Origin: Bacillota bacterium
Lineage (GTDB): Bacteria; Bacillota; Sulfobacillia; JABLXB01
Reading direction: 5' to 3'
NCBI GenBank assembly: GCA_013178305.1
Contig: JABLXB010000001.1
Location: 874,253-938,252, forward strand
Length of the DNA: 64,000 nucleotides
A model generated the notes under the pieces. It searched no databases. It saw only the letters and a list, made by a program, of their open reading frames with translations, and had not been told where the DNA came from. Below, piece by piece: positions 16,721-25,214 of this stretch (the first letter of the stretch is position 1; each line of letters opens with the position of its first letter). The translations under genes and the position numbers were made by a program.

Positions 16721-17489
16721 TTTTTGCTCTCCCCAGGTATGCGGAAATGACCGCTTCGTTCACCCGTACCTCGGCGGGAATGCCTTCGGCGATCTTGGAT
16801 CCGTGGTTCAACACGATGACTTTGTCCGACAGCCCCATCACAAACCGCATGTCGTGCTCTATGAGGAGGATGGTCGTCCCCTCCGCGTTGAGATAGCGCA
16901 GGTGGTCGGCGAACCCGGACGTCTCGGTGGGGTTCATGCCAGCCGTGGGTTCGTCGAGCAAGAGCAGGCGCGGCTTTGTCGCCAACGCGCGGACGAGCTC
17001 CAGTCTCCTCTGGTCCCCGTATGAAAGGGTGCGGGCTTTGTCGAAGCGCCTGTCGTAGAGCCCCGCGGTCTTCAACAGCTCGCAGGCCTCCTCCAACACC
17101 CTTTTCTCCTCAGCACGCACCGCGGGCGCCGCCAGGATGCTTTGCACCAGTCCGTACTGCGCCCGGGTACTGAGGGTCCACAACACGTTCTCCAGAACGC
17201 TAAACCCGGGGAACAGCCGGATGTTCTGGAACGTGCGGGCCACGCCGCATTTGTTGACCTCGTGGGGTGGGAGGCTCGTGAGCTCCCTACCGTCGAGCCG
17301 GACGCTCCCCCGGTCGGCGCGGAGCACTCGAGTGATAAGGTTGAACACGGTGGTTTTCCCCGCGCCGTTTGGCCCTATCAGCCCCACTACACGGCCGCGT
17401 GGGACGCTGAACGTGAGGTCGTTTACCGCCTGGAGCCCCATGAACGACTTGGTCAGGCCCGCAACTTCAAGCAGCCCCTCCGTGTTCAT
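16707..17489 (-). CDS. livG: Branched-chain amino acid-type ABC transporter, ATP-binding subunit LivG (system 2)
   Basis: Encodes 260 residues. Walker A is GPNGAGKT, followed by the LivG motif VARTFQNIRLF. The signature region is TLSYGDQRRLELVRAL, Walker B is LLLLDEPTAGMNPTE, and the switch histidine is in LLIEHDMRFV. The ATG overlaps the LivM stop (ATGA). It works with LivF on the cytoplasmic side. Confidence 0.92.
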   Translation of the reverse strand: MNTEGLLEVAGLTKSFMGLQAVNDLTFSVPRGRVVGLIGPNGAGKTTVFNLITRVLRADRGSVRLDGRELTSLPPHEVNKCGVARTFQNIRLFPGFSVLENVLWTLSTRAQYGLVQSILAAPAVRAEEKRVLEEACELLKTAGLYDRRFDKARTLSYGDQRRLELVRALATKPRLLLLDEPTAGMNPTETSGFADHLRYLNAEGTTILLIEHDMRFVMGLSDKVIVLNHGSKIAEGIPAEVRVNEAVISAYLGRAKNAAG

Positions 17490-18439
17490 TTCGTCCCGAC
17501 CACCCCTTCAGGCCGCACCGCCATGAGAACTACCAGCGCGACCCCGTATACGAGCAGCCTGAGTTCAGCAATGGGCCTGAGTAATTCCGGGAACAGGACC
17601 AGGAGCGCGGAGCCGATAACCGGACCCCAGAACGTGCCGCGGCCTCCGAGTATGACCATGCAGAGCACCAGAATGGATTCGTCCAGGGAGAAGTTCGACG
17701 GGTTGATGTACGAGACGTAGTGGGCATAAAGCCATCCCGCCACGGCCGCCAGACCGGAGCTTATCATCAACGCCCACATCTTGGCCGCGAAGACGTTCAC
17801 CCCCATCACCTGCGCCACGACCTCGTCCTCGCGCACTGCCTGCCAGAAGCGACCGAATCTCCCATGCTGCAGGTTCCACAACCCAAGCAGCACGAGCGTC
17901 ACCACCGCGAACACGAGACAGTAGAACCTGGCCCCGGAGCCAAGGTCGAACGACCCCAGCCTCGGCGACGGTATGGCCTTTATGCCGAATGGTCCCTGTG
18001 TGATCTCCACCAGGTTGAGCATCAGGCTGCGCATGATCTCGCCGAAGCCGAGGGTGGCGATGGCGAAGTAGTGACCCCGCAACCTGAGAGATGGGGCGCC
18101 CAGCACCGCCCCAGCGAGCATGCCGAGTACGACCGCAACCGGCAGTCCCGCCCAGAAGCCCAGCCAGGACCCGGGTATCACGCGAGTGCTGGTGATGGCG
18201 CCGGCGTATGCGCCGAGCCCGTAGAAGCCCGCGTGTCCCAGGTGAAGCAGGCCGGCCAACCCGACGCTGATGTTGAGCCCCGCGGAAAGTATCACGTAGA
18301 TTCCGAGCACGTTGAGCAGGTGTATGACGTAGCCGTCCCTCACAACGAAGGGAGTCAGCATGGCCACGACCCACAGGCCGGCAAGCACGACCAGCTTGTT
18401 GCCCGCGCGTTCCCGCCGTATCGCGCCCACTGACCTCAC
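17486..18439 (-). CDS. livM: Branched-chain amino acid-type ABC permease LivM (system 2)
   Basis: Encodes 317 residues from GTG 18439, overlapping the LivH stop (GTGA). It has about nine membrane spans, with LivM marks GLAGLLHLGHAGFYGLGAYAG near 60, LRLRGHYFAIATLGFGEI near 115 and the coupling loop GRFWQAVREDEVVAQVMGV near 205. It forms the channel with LivH. The tight overlaps across LivH-M-G-F indicate one transcript. Confidence 0.92.
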   Translation of the reverse strand: MRSVGAIRRERAGNKLVVLAGLWVVAMLTPFVVRDGYVIHLLNVLGIYVILSAGLNISVGLAGLLHLGHAGFYGLGAYAGAITSTRVIPGSWLGFWAGLPVAVVLGMLAGAVLGAPSLRLRGHYFAIATLGFGEIMRSLMLNLVEITQGPFGIKAIPSPRLGSFDLGSGARFYCLVFAVVTLVLLGLWNLQHGRFGRFWQAVREDEVVAQVMGVNVFAAKMWALMISSGLAAVAGWLYAHYVSYINPSNFSLDESILVLCMVILGGRGTFWGPVIGSALLVLFPELLRPIAELRLLVYGVALVVLMAVRPEGVVGTK

Positions 18440-19308
18440 CCGCCCTTCTCGGACGAAACGCCGAGGATTCCGGATGGTTTGAACAGCAACACCAGGAGCA
18501 GGAGCACGAATGCCAGCGCGTCTTTGTAGGCGGGCGATATGTACGCCGCTGCAAAACTCTCGGCAAGCCCGAGAATTAATCCCCCTATCATGGCGCCGTG
18601 AATGCTACCGATCCCTCCCAGGATGGCTGCAATGAACGACTTGATGCCGACTATCACGCCCATGTCGAATGAGATCGACGCGTAGAACATGGCGACAAGC
18701 ATTCCAGCAATGCCGCCCAGCGCCGAGCCGAGTATGAACACGGCGCCGATAACCCTGTTGGACTCGATACCCATCATGGACGCCATTTCCGGGTCAAGGC
18801 TGACGGCCCGGACCGAAATCCCCATCCGCGTGTGGCCGATGTATCCATTGAGCGCAAACATCAGCGCTACCGCGCATAGCGGTATTACCGCCTGAAGAAC
18901 TGAAAACCTGGCGCCCGCGATATCGAGGGCGTCATTCGCCAGGACCCTCGGGAACGGGAGAGTCTTGCTCCCCCACGCCAGCATGGCAAGGTTCCGCAGG
19001 ACGATCGACATTCCAAGCGCGCTGATGAGCTGAGCGGACTTCGTGGCCTTCCGTATCGGTCTGTAGGCAATCCGCTCGACGAAGAACCCCGTGGTAGCAG
19101 CCCCGAGAACGCTCAGCGCTATGGAAAACCAGAACGGCAGATTCGCCAGAGCGAGCGTGGTGAACCCCATGAACGCTCCAATCATGTAGATCTCCCCATG
19201 GGCGAAGTTGATCAAGCCGAGGACGCCATAGATCAGAGTGTACCCCAGAGCCACGAGCCCATAGGTCGAGCCTACGGTGAGACCGTTGATGATCTGCTGG
19301 AGCAGCAC
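18436..19308 (-). CDS. livH: Branched-chain amino acid-type ABC permease LivH (system 2)
   Basis: Encodes 290 residues from GTG 19308. LivH marks are INGLTVGSTYGLVALGYTL, INFAHGEIYMIGAFMG, the coupling loop GISVRAVSLDPEMASMMGI and GIKSFIAAILGGIGSIHGAM. It begins nine bases after the IclR-type gene stop, so the regulator appears to be the first cistron of the same operon. Confidence 0.92.
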   Translation of the reverse strand: MLLQQIINGLTVGSTYGLVALGYTLIYGVLGLINFAHGEIYMIGAFMGFTTLALANLPFWFSIALSVLGAATTGFFVERIAYRPIRKATKSAQLISALGMSIVLRNLAMLAWGSKTLPFPRVLANDALDIAGARFSVLQAVIPLCAVALMFALNGYIGHTRMGISVRAVSLDPEMASMMGIESNRVIGAVFILGSALGGIAGMLVAMFYASISFDMGVIVGIKSFIAAILGGIGSIHGAMIGGLILGLAESFAAAYISPAYKDALAFVLLLLVLLFKPSGILGVSSEKGG

Positions 19309-19316
19309 AGTTCAAC

Positions 19317-20114
19317 TCACCTCGCGGATCGCTGGTCACTACGGTGAAAAACCCACCTACCCTGGATTCTTGCCAGGTCCGACAGCTTACGGGCCTTCTC
19401 TACGACGATCGGGGCTACTCTCCCGATCTCGGCTTCCACGTTCGTGAGCATCGGGAACGACACGCAGATCGCCCCAATCGCAACGCCTTTCCCGTCTTTC
19501 ACCGCGGCCGACACCGACGCTGTCCCGGGATACACCTCTCCGATACTGGTGGAGTAGGACCTCAAGGCCACGACTTCGAGCTCCTTGAGGAGGTCCTTGA
19601 GTCTCACCTCCATGCCGGCGTGGGTCTTCAGGTCCAAGCCGGAGAGCTGGCGCTCGACATCATCGCGAGGTAACTGGGCAAGTACGGCCTTGCCCATCGC
19701 GCAGGCATAGGCCGGAAACCGGTCGCCCGCAGACGCCACGATCCTGACCGGGGAAGTCCCCTCGATGGCAAGGAGAACCACTAAATCCATCGCGCTGAGC
19801 ACCCCGAGATACGAGCTGTGCCCGCTCTCTCTGCTCAGTTCCTCCAGAATAGAGGTAGCCAGCCTGTGGACAGGACGTTGCCTGAGATACACAGAGCCGG
19901 CCTCGAAGCAGGCCAGCCCGATCCTGTACCGCCTTGTAGCCGGGTCTCTCTCGAGGAACCCCGACTCTTCCAGGGTCCGGACAAGCCGGTGAACGGCACT
20001 CTTGGGGTGTCCGAGACGCGTACTTATCTCGGTTATGCCCAGGTCCGGGGTCGAGCCGTCGAAACACCGGAGAACCTCGACCGCTTTCCTCACCGTCTCG
20101 ATCGTCTGTCCCAT
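19317..20114 (-). CDS. IclR-family transcriptional regulator
   Basis: Encodes 265 residues from ATG 20114 with AGGTGG upstream. Residues about 5-70 form the N-terminal winged helix (LGITEISTRLGHPKSAVHRLVRTLEESGFL). Residues about 85-250 are the effector domain, with GHSSYLGVLSAMDLVVLLAIEG, YACAMGKAVLAQLP and GVAIGAICVSFP. IclR proteins bind an aromatic or organic-acid metabolite and repress or activate catabolic operons. It is co-directional with and immediately before the second Liv operon, which it probably controls. TGGAAC is repeated twice upstream (20136-20141 and 20153-20158 on the reverse strand), a possible binding site. Confidence 0.88.
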   Translation of the reverse strand: MGQTIETVRKAVEVLRCFDGSTPDLGITEISTRLGHPKSAVHRLVRTLEESGFLERDPATRRYRIGLACFEAGSVYLRQRPVHRLATSILEELSRESGHSSYLGVLSAMDLVVLLAIEGTSPVRIVASAGDRFPAYACAMGKAVLAQLPRDDVERQLSGLDLKTHAGMEVRLKDLLKELEVVALRSYSTSIGEVYPGTASVSAAVKDGKGVAIGAICVSFPMLTNVEAEIGRVAPIVVEKARKLSDLARIQGRWVFHRSDQRSAR

Positions 20115-20227
20115 TCATTTCCACCTGTGTTCCACTATGTGTAACGCCGTTCCAGGGAGTTTGGAAGTGATTCAACGTGAGCCCGAAAAGTCCTGCAAAG
20201 AGGACGCGCAGGCGGGGCAAGACGTCG

Positions 20228-21508
20228 TTACCTCAACAACAGCCTGGGCAGGAACAGCACCGTTTCCGGCACGTACGCCATGATCAGCAGTGCCAGGACG
20301 CTCATCCCGACGAACGGCAAGACCGACTTGTTCATCCTGCTGAGCGGCACGCCCGTGATTCCCGACGTCACGAACAGGCACATCCCGACCGGCGGCGTGA
20401 TCAGGGCTATGGACGAAAGCACACTGAACACGAGACCGAAATGAATCGGGTCTATCCCGACCTGCACAGCGAGCGGCGCCAGCACCGGCGTGAATACGAT
20501 CATCGAGGCGAACGCCTCCATCACGCAGCCGACGAACAGCATCAGGATGATGACCAGCATCATGACGACGTTCGGGTTGGTTGTGAACCCGAGTACGGCG
20601 TCGCTGAATTTCGTCGGTATCTTGTCGATCGCCAGCGTCCAGCCGAAGATATTGCCCATTGCGATGATGAGCATTATGCCGGCGGTGATCATGCCGGTGT
20701 TGAGCAAGACGCCCGGGATGTCCCTGAGCCTGAGTTTACGGTAGATGAACAGGCCGGAAACCAGCGCCACGAGGACCGCGATCGCGCCGGACTCGGTAGG
20801 TGTAAACGCGCCCGAGAGTATGCCGCCGATTATCACAACAGGGACGAGGAGCGCCGGGAGAGCCCGCACGAACGATTTCAGCATTTTGACCGGCTCGAAC
20901 CGCTCCTTGTATCTCGGGTAATTGCGCCTCTTCGCCTGGAAGTAGGAGATTATCATGTAGCCTGTCCCAAGGAGGATGCCGGGGACATATCCCGCGAGGA
21001 ACAGCGCACTCACCGAAGTGCCGCTCAGCACGCCGTACAGGATGAAGATGACGCTCGGCGGGATGATTGGCCCGATAATTGACGACGCCGCGATCAGCGC
21101 CGCGGTGAAGTCGTCGTCGAACCCGTCCTTGATCATCTCGGGCGCCAGCACGGAGCTGAGGATAGCCGCGACCGCGTTGGCGGAGCCGAGTATCGCGGCA
21201 AGGAACATCGCCACGATCACGCCCACGTAGGCAAGCCCCCCGCGAAGGTGCCCCACGCAGTCCCTCGAGAATTCGATGAGCTGGGCGGTCACCCCACCCC
21301 TGTTCATAAGCTCACCCGCGAGGATGAAAAACGGGATGGCCATCAGGCTGAACTGGTTGACGCCGGCGAACATCCTCTGCGTCACGATATCGAAGAACGA
21401 GGGATTTCCTATCGCGATCAGGTGCAGGTAGCCGGTTGCTCCGAGCATGAACGCGACGGGCGCCCCCAGCACGAGCAGAACGACAAAACCAACTGCGACG
21501 AGCAGCAC
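20228..21508 (-). CDS. dctM: TRAP transporter large permease DctM (system 1)
   Basis: Encodes 426 residues from GTG 21508 with GGAGGG upstream. About 12 membrane spans. DctM hallmarks: PFFILAGELMNRGGVTAQLIEF, GGLAYVGVIVAMFLAAILGSANA, ASSIIGPIIPPSVIFILYG, and FTPTESGAIAVLVAL. TRAP importers use an ion gradient with an external binding protein to take up organic acids. It is the last of three TRAP genes, four bases after DctQ. Confidence 0.93.
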   Translation of the reverse strand: MLLVAVGFVVLLVLGAPVAFMLGATGYLHLIAIGNPSFFDIVTQRMFAGVNQFSLMAIPFFILAGELMNRGGVTAQLIEFSRDCVGHLRGGLAYVGVIVAMFLAAILGSANAVAAILSSVLAPEMIKDGFDDDFTAALIAASSIIGPIIPPSVIFILYGVLSGTSVSALFLAGYVPGILLGTGYMIISYFQAKRRNYPRYKERFEPVKMLKSFVRALPALLVPVVIIGGILSGAFTPTESGAIAVLVALVSGLFIYRKLRLRDIPGVLLNTGMITAGIMLIIAMGNIFGWTLAIDKIPTKFSDAVLGFTTNPNVVMMLVIILMLFVGCVMEAFASMIVFTPVLAPLAVQVGIDPIHFGLVFSVLSSIALITPPVGMCLFVTSGITGVPLSRMNKSVLPFVGMSVLALLIMAYVPETVLFLPRLLLR

Positions 21509-21511
21509 CGG

Positions 21512-22000
21512 TCATCCCTCCTTCGCGCGCTTCTTCGGCGCCAGCATGTTACCGATGCTGAAGACGATCATGAACGACAGCCCGACGGGAATGGCCGCGT
21601 ACGGGTAGACCATGGGAAGCCCCAGACCGCTGCTTCTCTGAAGCACGATAGATGGCGACCGGGTGTAGTCAACGCTGAACCACAGGCTCACCACGAGGAA
21701 CACCATGATGACCGTCGTGACGAACGCCTTCGCCGCTTTCTTCAACGGGGGCGAGAACCGCTCGACGAAAAGGTCGAGGTATGCGAGTTCGCCCCGCCTG
21801 AAGGCCACGCTCCCTCCGATAAACGTCACCCATACGAGCAGGAATCCGACCAGCTCCTCGGCCCACGGGAACGAGAGTCCCAGGATGTAACGCCTGATGA
21901 CCTCCACCGATGTTATGAGGGTCATTGCGCCGAACGCCGCCGTGAGGAAGTACTTGGCCGTCGTTTCCATCAAGTCAGTGATTCTTGTGAGTAGCCTCAT
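21512..22000 (-). CDS. dctQ: TRAP transporter small permease DctQ (system 1)
   Basis: Encodes 162 residues from ATG 22000 with TTGGGGGA upstream; the frame upstream of this ATG crosses the hairpin and is not expected to be coding. Four membrane spans with the DctQ signature FPWAEELVGFLLVWVTFIGGSVAFRRGEL, in which the Glu-Glu and Arg residues are conserved. DctQ holds the DctP-DctM complex in the membrane. Confidence 0.9.
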   Translation of the reverse strand: MRLLTRITDLMETTAKYFLTAAFGAMTLITSVEVIRRYILGLSFPWAEELVGFLLVWVTFIGGSVAFRRGELAYLDLFVERFSPPLKKAAKAFVTTVIMVFLVVSLWFSVDYTRSPSIVLQRSSGLGLPMVYPYAAIPVGLSFMIVFSIGNMLAPKKRAKEG

Positions 22001-22075
22001 GTCTATCCCCCAATTCGCGGTGCTCCAGGCTCGCGCCGGCGGTGAAACCCAGCGGTGCGACGTCGGAAGGGATGC

Positions 22076-22124
22076 GCTGGTCCCGCCCCGGCGCCCGTCT
22101 CGGCCCCAGTCGGGCGGGACCAGC
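22076..22124 (-). other. 13-bp hairpin between DctP and DctQ
   Basis: GCTGGTCCCGCCC (22076-22088) pairs perfectly with GGGCGGGACCAGC (22112-22124), beginning 13 bases past the DctP stop. No T-run follows. It probably protects the dctP message or attenuates read-through into the permease genes. Confidence 0.6.
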
Positions 22125-22136
22125 AGGACCGTCAAA

Positions 22137-23201
22137 TCACCTGATGGTCTTCGCCATATCCACGAACTTCTTGATCGCCGGGTCCTTGGCGGTGTACTCG
22201 TCCCAGATCCCGATGACCTTCGACTGGAACGGCGCCAGGTCCCTGATCTCGTTCACCTGGATCTTGGCGTCCTGGATCGCCTTCATGCCGGTCTTCTCCA
22301 GGTCACCCATCTGGTCGAACGCAAACTTGATAGACTCCCAGGCCGCATCCGAGATAATTTTCTGGTCTTCCTTGGAGAGCGAGTTGAACTTGTCGAGGTT
22401 CATCATGTTCAGGGCCGGGAACGGGAACAGCCCTATGAGCGATACGTACTTCAGCACCTCGTAGTGCTTCTCCGAGTATATGCTGGTGATGTTGATTTCC
22501 TCGCCGTCGATGACCTTCGTCTGGAGGCCCGTGTAGATCTCCCCGTACGCCATGGGCGTCGGGTTCGCGCCGAGCGTCTGAACTGTCTTCAGGATGAGGT
22601 TCGAGGGCACTACCCTGAGCTTGAGGCCCTTCAGGTCCTCCGGCTTCGTGATAGGCCGCACGTTGTTGGCGAAGTGGCGTATTCCGCCGTCATAGATAGC
22701 CAGGCCCTTGATCTTGAGCGGCTCGAGGCCCTTTAGAAGCCCCTTCATCTCCTCGCTCGTAACCGCCTTGTATTCCTTGTCGTACGTGCTCAGGAGGAAG
22801 GGGAGCTGCAGCGTGTCGAGGAGCGGTGTGTACTTGGAGAACGTGGACGTGGAGAGCACGGCCATGTCGAGCGTGCCCTTCATGACCTGCTCCAGGAGCT
22901 GGCCCTCGTCGCCGAGTTGCCTGGCGGGGAACACCTCGATCTTGATGCGGCCGTTGCTCTTCTGGGAAACAAGATCAACGAACTTCACGGTCGCGGGGTG
23001 GTACGGATGCGTCAGCTGCGCCGCGTGGCCGAGGCGGATCATGACCTGGCCGGGCTGCGCTGGCGCGGACGGCTGCGCGGGGGCCGCTGGCTGCGAAGGT
23101 TGGGCAGGTTGCGCGGGTTTTTGGCCGGAGCCGGCGCCGCAACCGGTCATTAAGGAGGCTACCATCACCAATCCGACGACGATGGCTACGAGTCTTTTCA
23201 C
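22137..23201 (-). CDS. dctP: TRAP transporter solute-binding lipoprotein DctP (system 1)
   Basis: Encodes 354 residues. Lipobox LMTGC with Cys21, then an Ala/Pro/Gln-rich linker and the DctP fold starting at VMIRLGHAAQLTHPYHPATVKFVDLV. The ligand-carboxylate arginine region is LKGLKLRVVPSNLILKTVQTLGANPTPMAYGEIYTGLQTKVIDGEE (described here as a stretch near residues 195-240). It captures an organic acid outside the membrane. The gene starts 20 bases after the aldolase stop, tying uptake to HpcH/HpaI-type cleavage. The linker is low-complexity. Confidence 0.92.
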   Translation of the reverse strand: MKRLVAIVVGLVMVASLMTGCGAGSGQKPAQPAQPSQPAAPAQPSAPAQPGQVMIRLGHAAQLTHPYHPATVKFVDLVSQKSNGRIKIEVFPARQLGDEGQLLEQVMKGTLDMAVLSTSTFSKYTPLLDTLQLPFLLSTYDKEYKAVTSEEMKGLLKGLEPLKIKGLAIYDGGIRHFANNVRPITKPEDLKGLKLRVVPSNLILKTVQTLGANPTPMAYGEIYTGLQTKVIDGEEINITSIYSEKHYEVLKYVSLIGLFPFPALNMMNLDKFNSLSKEDQKIISDAAWESIKFAFDQMGDLEKTGMKAIQDAKIQVNEIRDLAPFQSKVIGIWDEYTAKDPAIKKFVDMAKTIR

Positions 23202-23220
23202 TTTTCTTTCCCCCCAGTTC

Positions 23221-23982
23221 TCAGAAGTAATTCTTCACCGTTTGCCTTACCGCGGTCAGTTGCTTCTTGAAGAGGCCTACATCCGTGTCCCAGATGAGAT
23301 AGTGGATTCCGTGGTTCAGGCAGAACTCGAGCTTCTTCTCGTCAGTAACGACGGTACCCATCTGCTTTCCGGCTTCGCGCGCTTCGGCGTTCATCTTGAG
23401 GAACGCCTCCTTCAGACCGCCGTTCACATAATCCGCGTCTGTGCCGAGTGAGAACGACAGGTCTACCGGCCCGAGGAACAGGATGTCAATACCCGCGGTC
23501 CGCGCGATCCCCCGCATCGAGTCGAACGCGGTGCGGGTCTCGATGTGGGCCACGATGAGGGTCTCCTCGTTGGACTCCTTCACGTACGCCTTCGTATCGC
23601 AGAAGCCGTACCTGCCGGCGCGGTGAGAAAACGCCACGCCCCTGGTCCCGAGCGGCGGATACCTGCCGGCGCGGACGATTTTCTCCGCGTCCCCGGGGCC
23701 ATTAAGCTGCGGGACCTGGATACCGTCCACGCCGGTGTCGAGCACGTGGAGCAGCGTCTCGTCCGCGAAGTTCCACGGGCGCACGACCACCTTCAGCCCC
23801 TGGGGCTGCGCCACCGACGTGAGCATCTTCACGTCGTTGTATGATAGAGGCGAGTGCTCCGTGTCGATCACGATGAAATCGAACCCCGACCACGCTATCA
23901 TCTCGACTATCTCGGTACTGGGGATTTTAACGAATATTCCCAGATGGGGTCGTTCGGCCAGTTGCCTCTTCAAGCTGCTCAT
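23221..23982 (-). CDS. HpcH/HpaI-family aldolase/citrate lyase-type enzyme
   Basis: Encodes 253 residues, normal for class II pyruvate aldolases. Catalytic marks are DTEHSP (His43), VVRPW (Arg68), the metal glutamate in AHIETR (Glu148) and the metal aspartate in GPVDLS (Asp174). The family cleaves 4-hydroxy-2-oxo acids (for example 4-hydroxy-2-oxoheptanedioate or 2-keto-3-deoxyrhamnonate) to pyruvate and an aldehyde. The exact substrate is unknown. It overlaps the cupin gene by four bases and precedes the TRAP genes, so the TRAP ligand probably feeds this pathway. Confidence 0.88.
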   Translation of the reverse strand: MSSLKRQLAERPHLGIFVKIPSTEIVEMIAWSGFDFIVIDTEHSPLSYNDVKMLTSVAQPQGLKVVVRPWNFADETLLHVLDTGVDGIQVPQLNGPGDAEKIVRAGRYPPLGTRGVAFSHRAGRYGFCDTKAYVKESNEETLIVAHIETRTAFDSMRGIARTAGIDILFLGPVDLSFSLGTDADYVNGGLKEAFLKMNAEAREAGKQMGTVVTDEKKLEFCLNHGIHYLIWDTDVGLFKKQLTAVRQTVKNYF

Positions 23983-24311
23983 TTGACGTACTCTTCCCTC
24001 TTGGGTGTGAACACGTCGAGGTTGACGACTGTCTCGTCGCCGATGATCTCGGCATAGTGCATGACGTTGGGCGGGACCACGAGCAGCCCACCTTCTTCGA
24101 GAATGAACATCTCGTCGCCCACGTGGAACCTGGTCTTGCCCTTCATGATGTAGACGATCTGCTCGAAATGATGGGCGTGGGGCGCCGGTTTGTGCCCGGG
24201 CTGGAGCCAGTTGATCGCGATGGTGGCCCCCTCACCGGTAAACGCCTTCCGCGAAACCCCCTGCCTGACTACGACCTCCTCAATGTCCTTCCAGTTCGAA
24301 ACGTTTATCAT
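23979..24311 (-). CDS. Small cupin-fold protein
   Basis: Encodes 110 residues, a single cupin barrel. Motif 1 spans residues 39-59, with His45, His47 and Glu50 as expected metal ligands; motif 2 includes PPNVMHY with His85. Such small cupins act as isomerases, lyases or binding proteins for sugars and organic acids, sometimes on the product of a neighbouring aldolase. It overlaps the HpcH/HpaI gene by four bases, so the two are co-translated. No specific activity can be named. Confidence 0.82.
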   Translation of the reverse strand: MINVSNWKDIEEVVVRQGVSRKAFTGEGATIAINWLQPGHKPAPHAHHFEQIVYIMKGKTRFHVGDEMFILEEGGLLVVPPNVMHYAEIIGDETVVNLDVFTPKREEYVK

Positions 24312-24360
24312 TGTCCTACCCCTCTCCCTGAACCCGGCTTCCCGTGAGGCCGCTTGACTG

Positions 24361-24402
24361 CCGCGGGGGAGCGCCGCCTAGTGAATCGCCGGCGCTCCGC
24401 GG
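24361..24402 (-). other. Strong hairpin between GntR/FCD and cupin genes
   Basis: GGAGCGCCG (24368-24376) pairs with CGGCGCTCC (24390-24398), and outer bases CCGC/GCGG extend the stem. It lies seven bases past the GntR stop. There is no T-run; it may attenuate transcription into the aldolase/TRAP genes. Confidence 0.45.
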
Positions 24403-24408
24403 CCCTGT

Positions 24409-25080
24409 CTACCGCCTGTCGGCCGCGGCAACACTTTGAATCTTTTCGTACTCCTTCAAGAGGCGAATCAGCGGGAAGAATCCGTCGGTTTTTTGCTTGT
24501 CTATCAGCTGGCAGGCGCGCTCGGCGTCGCCTCTCTCGAGCGACTCGACTATCTCGTAGTGCTCCTGGTTCGAGAGCTCGAACCTGTCGGGCAACATGGC
24601 GAAAACCCAGCGCGAGCGCTCGCTCCTGTCCCACAGGTCATTGATCAGCCGGATTATGACGTCGGCCTTGCAGCTGTAATAGATGGTGGAGTGGAATTCT
24701 TTGTTGAGACGACCGTAGAGCTTGGTGTCCCCCGCGATGCGGGCCTTCTCCATGTCGTCCGCGAGCCTGCGCAGTTTGGCGATGGCCGGCTTGTCTATCT
24801 TCTCCGCGGCGAGGCGAGTGGCAAGCTTCTCGAGCTCCCTGCGTACGAGGAAGATCTGTTCCAGCTCGTCGAGGTCCAGGCGCGCGACGCGGGCGCCCGA
24901 GTTGGGCTTCGTCTCCGCGAGTCCCTTGGCCACCAGCTTCTTGAGCGCCTCGCGGACAGGGGTCTTCGAGATTCCGAGTTCCTCGGCCACCCTCTCGATG
25001 CGGATGGGCTCGCCGGGCTTCAGTTCGTTGGACACGATCTTCTCTTTGAGGTACTCGTATACTTGATCCGCCTTGAGCAT
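24409..25080 (-). CDS. GntR-family regulator, FCD (FadR) subfamily
   Basis: Encodes 223 residues from ATG 25080 with AGGTGATC upstream. Residues 5-70 are the winged helix (LKPGEPIRIERVAEELGISKTPVREALKKLVAKGL). Residues about 75-215 are the all-helical FCD domain, with LVRRELEKLATRLAA, LNKEFHSTIYYSC and HYEIVESLERGD; the aspartate/histidines in these helices usually hold a metal that binds a carboxylate ligand. It sits between the DUF6282 and cupin genes in one leftward unit and is the likely regulator of this organic-acid operon. Confidence 0.9.
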   Translation of the reverse strand: MLKADQVYEYLKEKIVSNELKPGEPIRIERVAEELGISKTPVREALKKLVAKGLAETKPNSGARVARLDLDELEQIFLVRRELEKLATRLAAEKIDKPAIAKLRRLADDMEKARIAGDTKLYGRLNKEFHSTIYYSCKADVIIRLINDLWDRSERSRWVFAMLPDRFELSNQEHYEIVESLERGDAERACQLIDKQKTDGFFPLIRLLKEYEKIQSVAAADRR

Positions 25081-25214
25081 CTGATCACCTGTTTACTCAG
25101 AGAATCCGCCGCTCAGGTGGCTTGTAAGGCCCGCGCCGCGCGTCCTGCGTTCGGGCTGCGATCGCTGGTTTCCCGGCTCCATCGGCTGCTTACAGACGGC
25201 CCACCTGATGGCGG

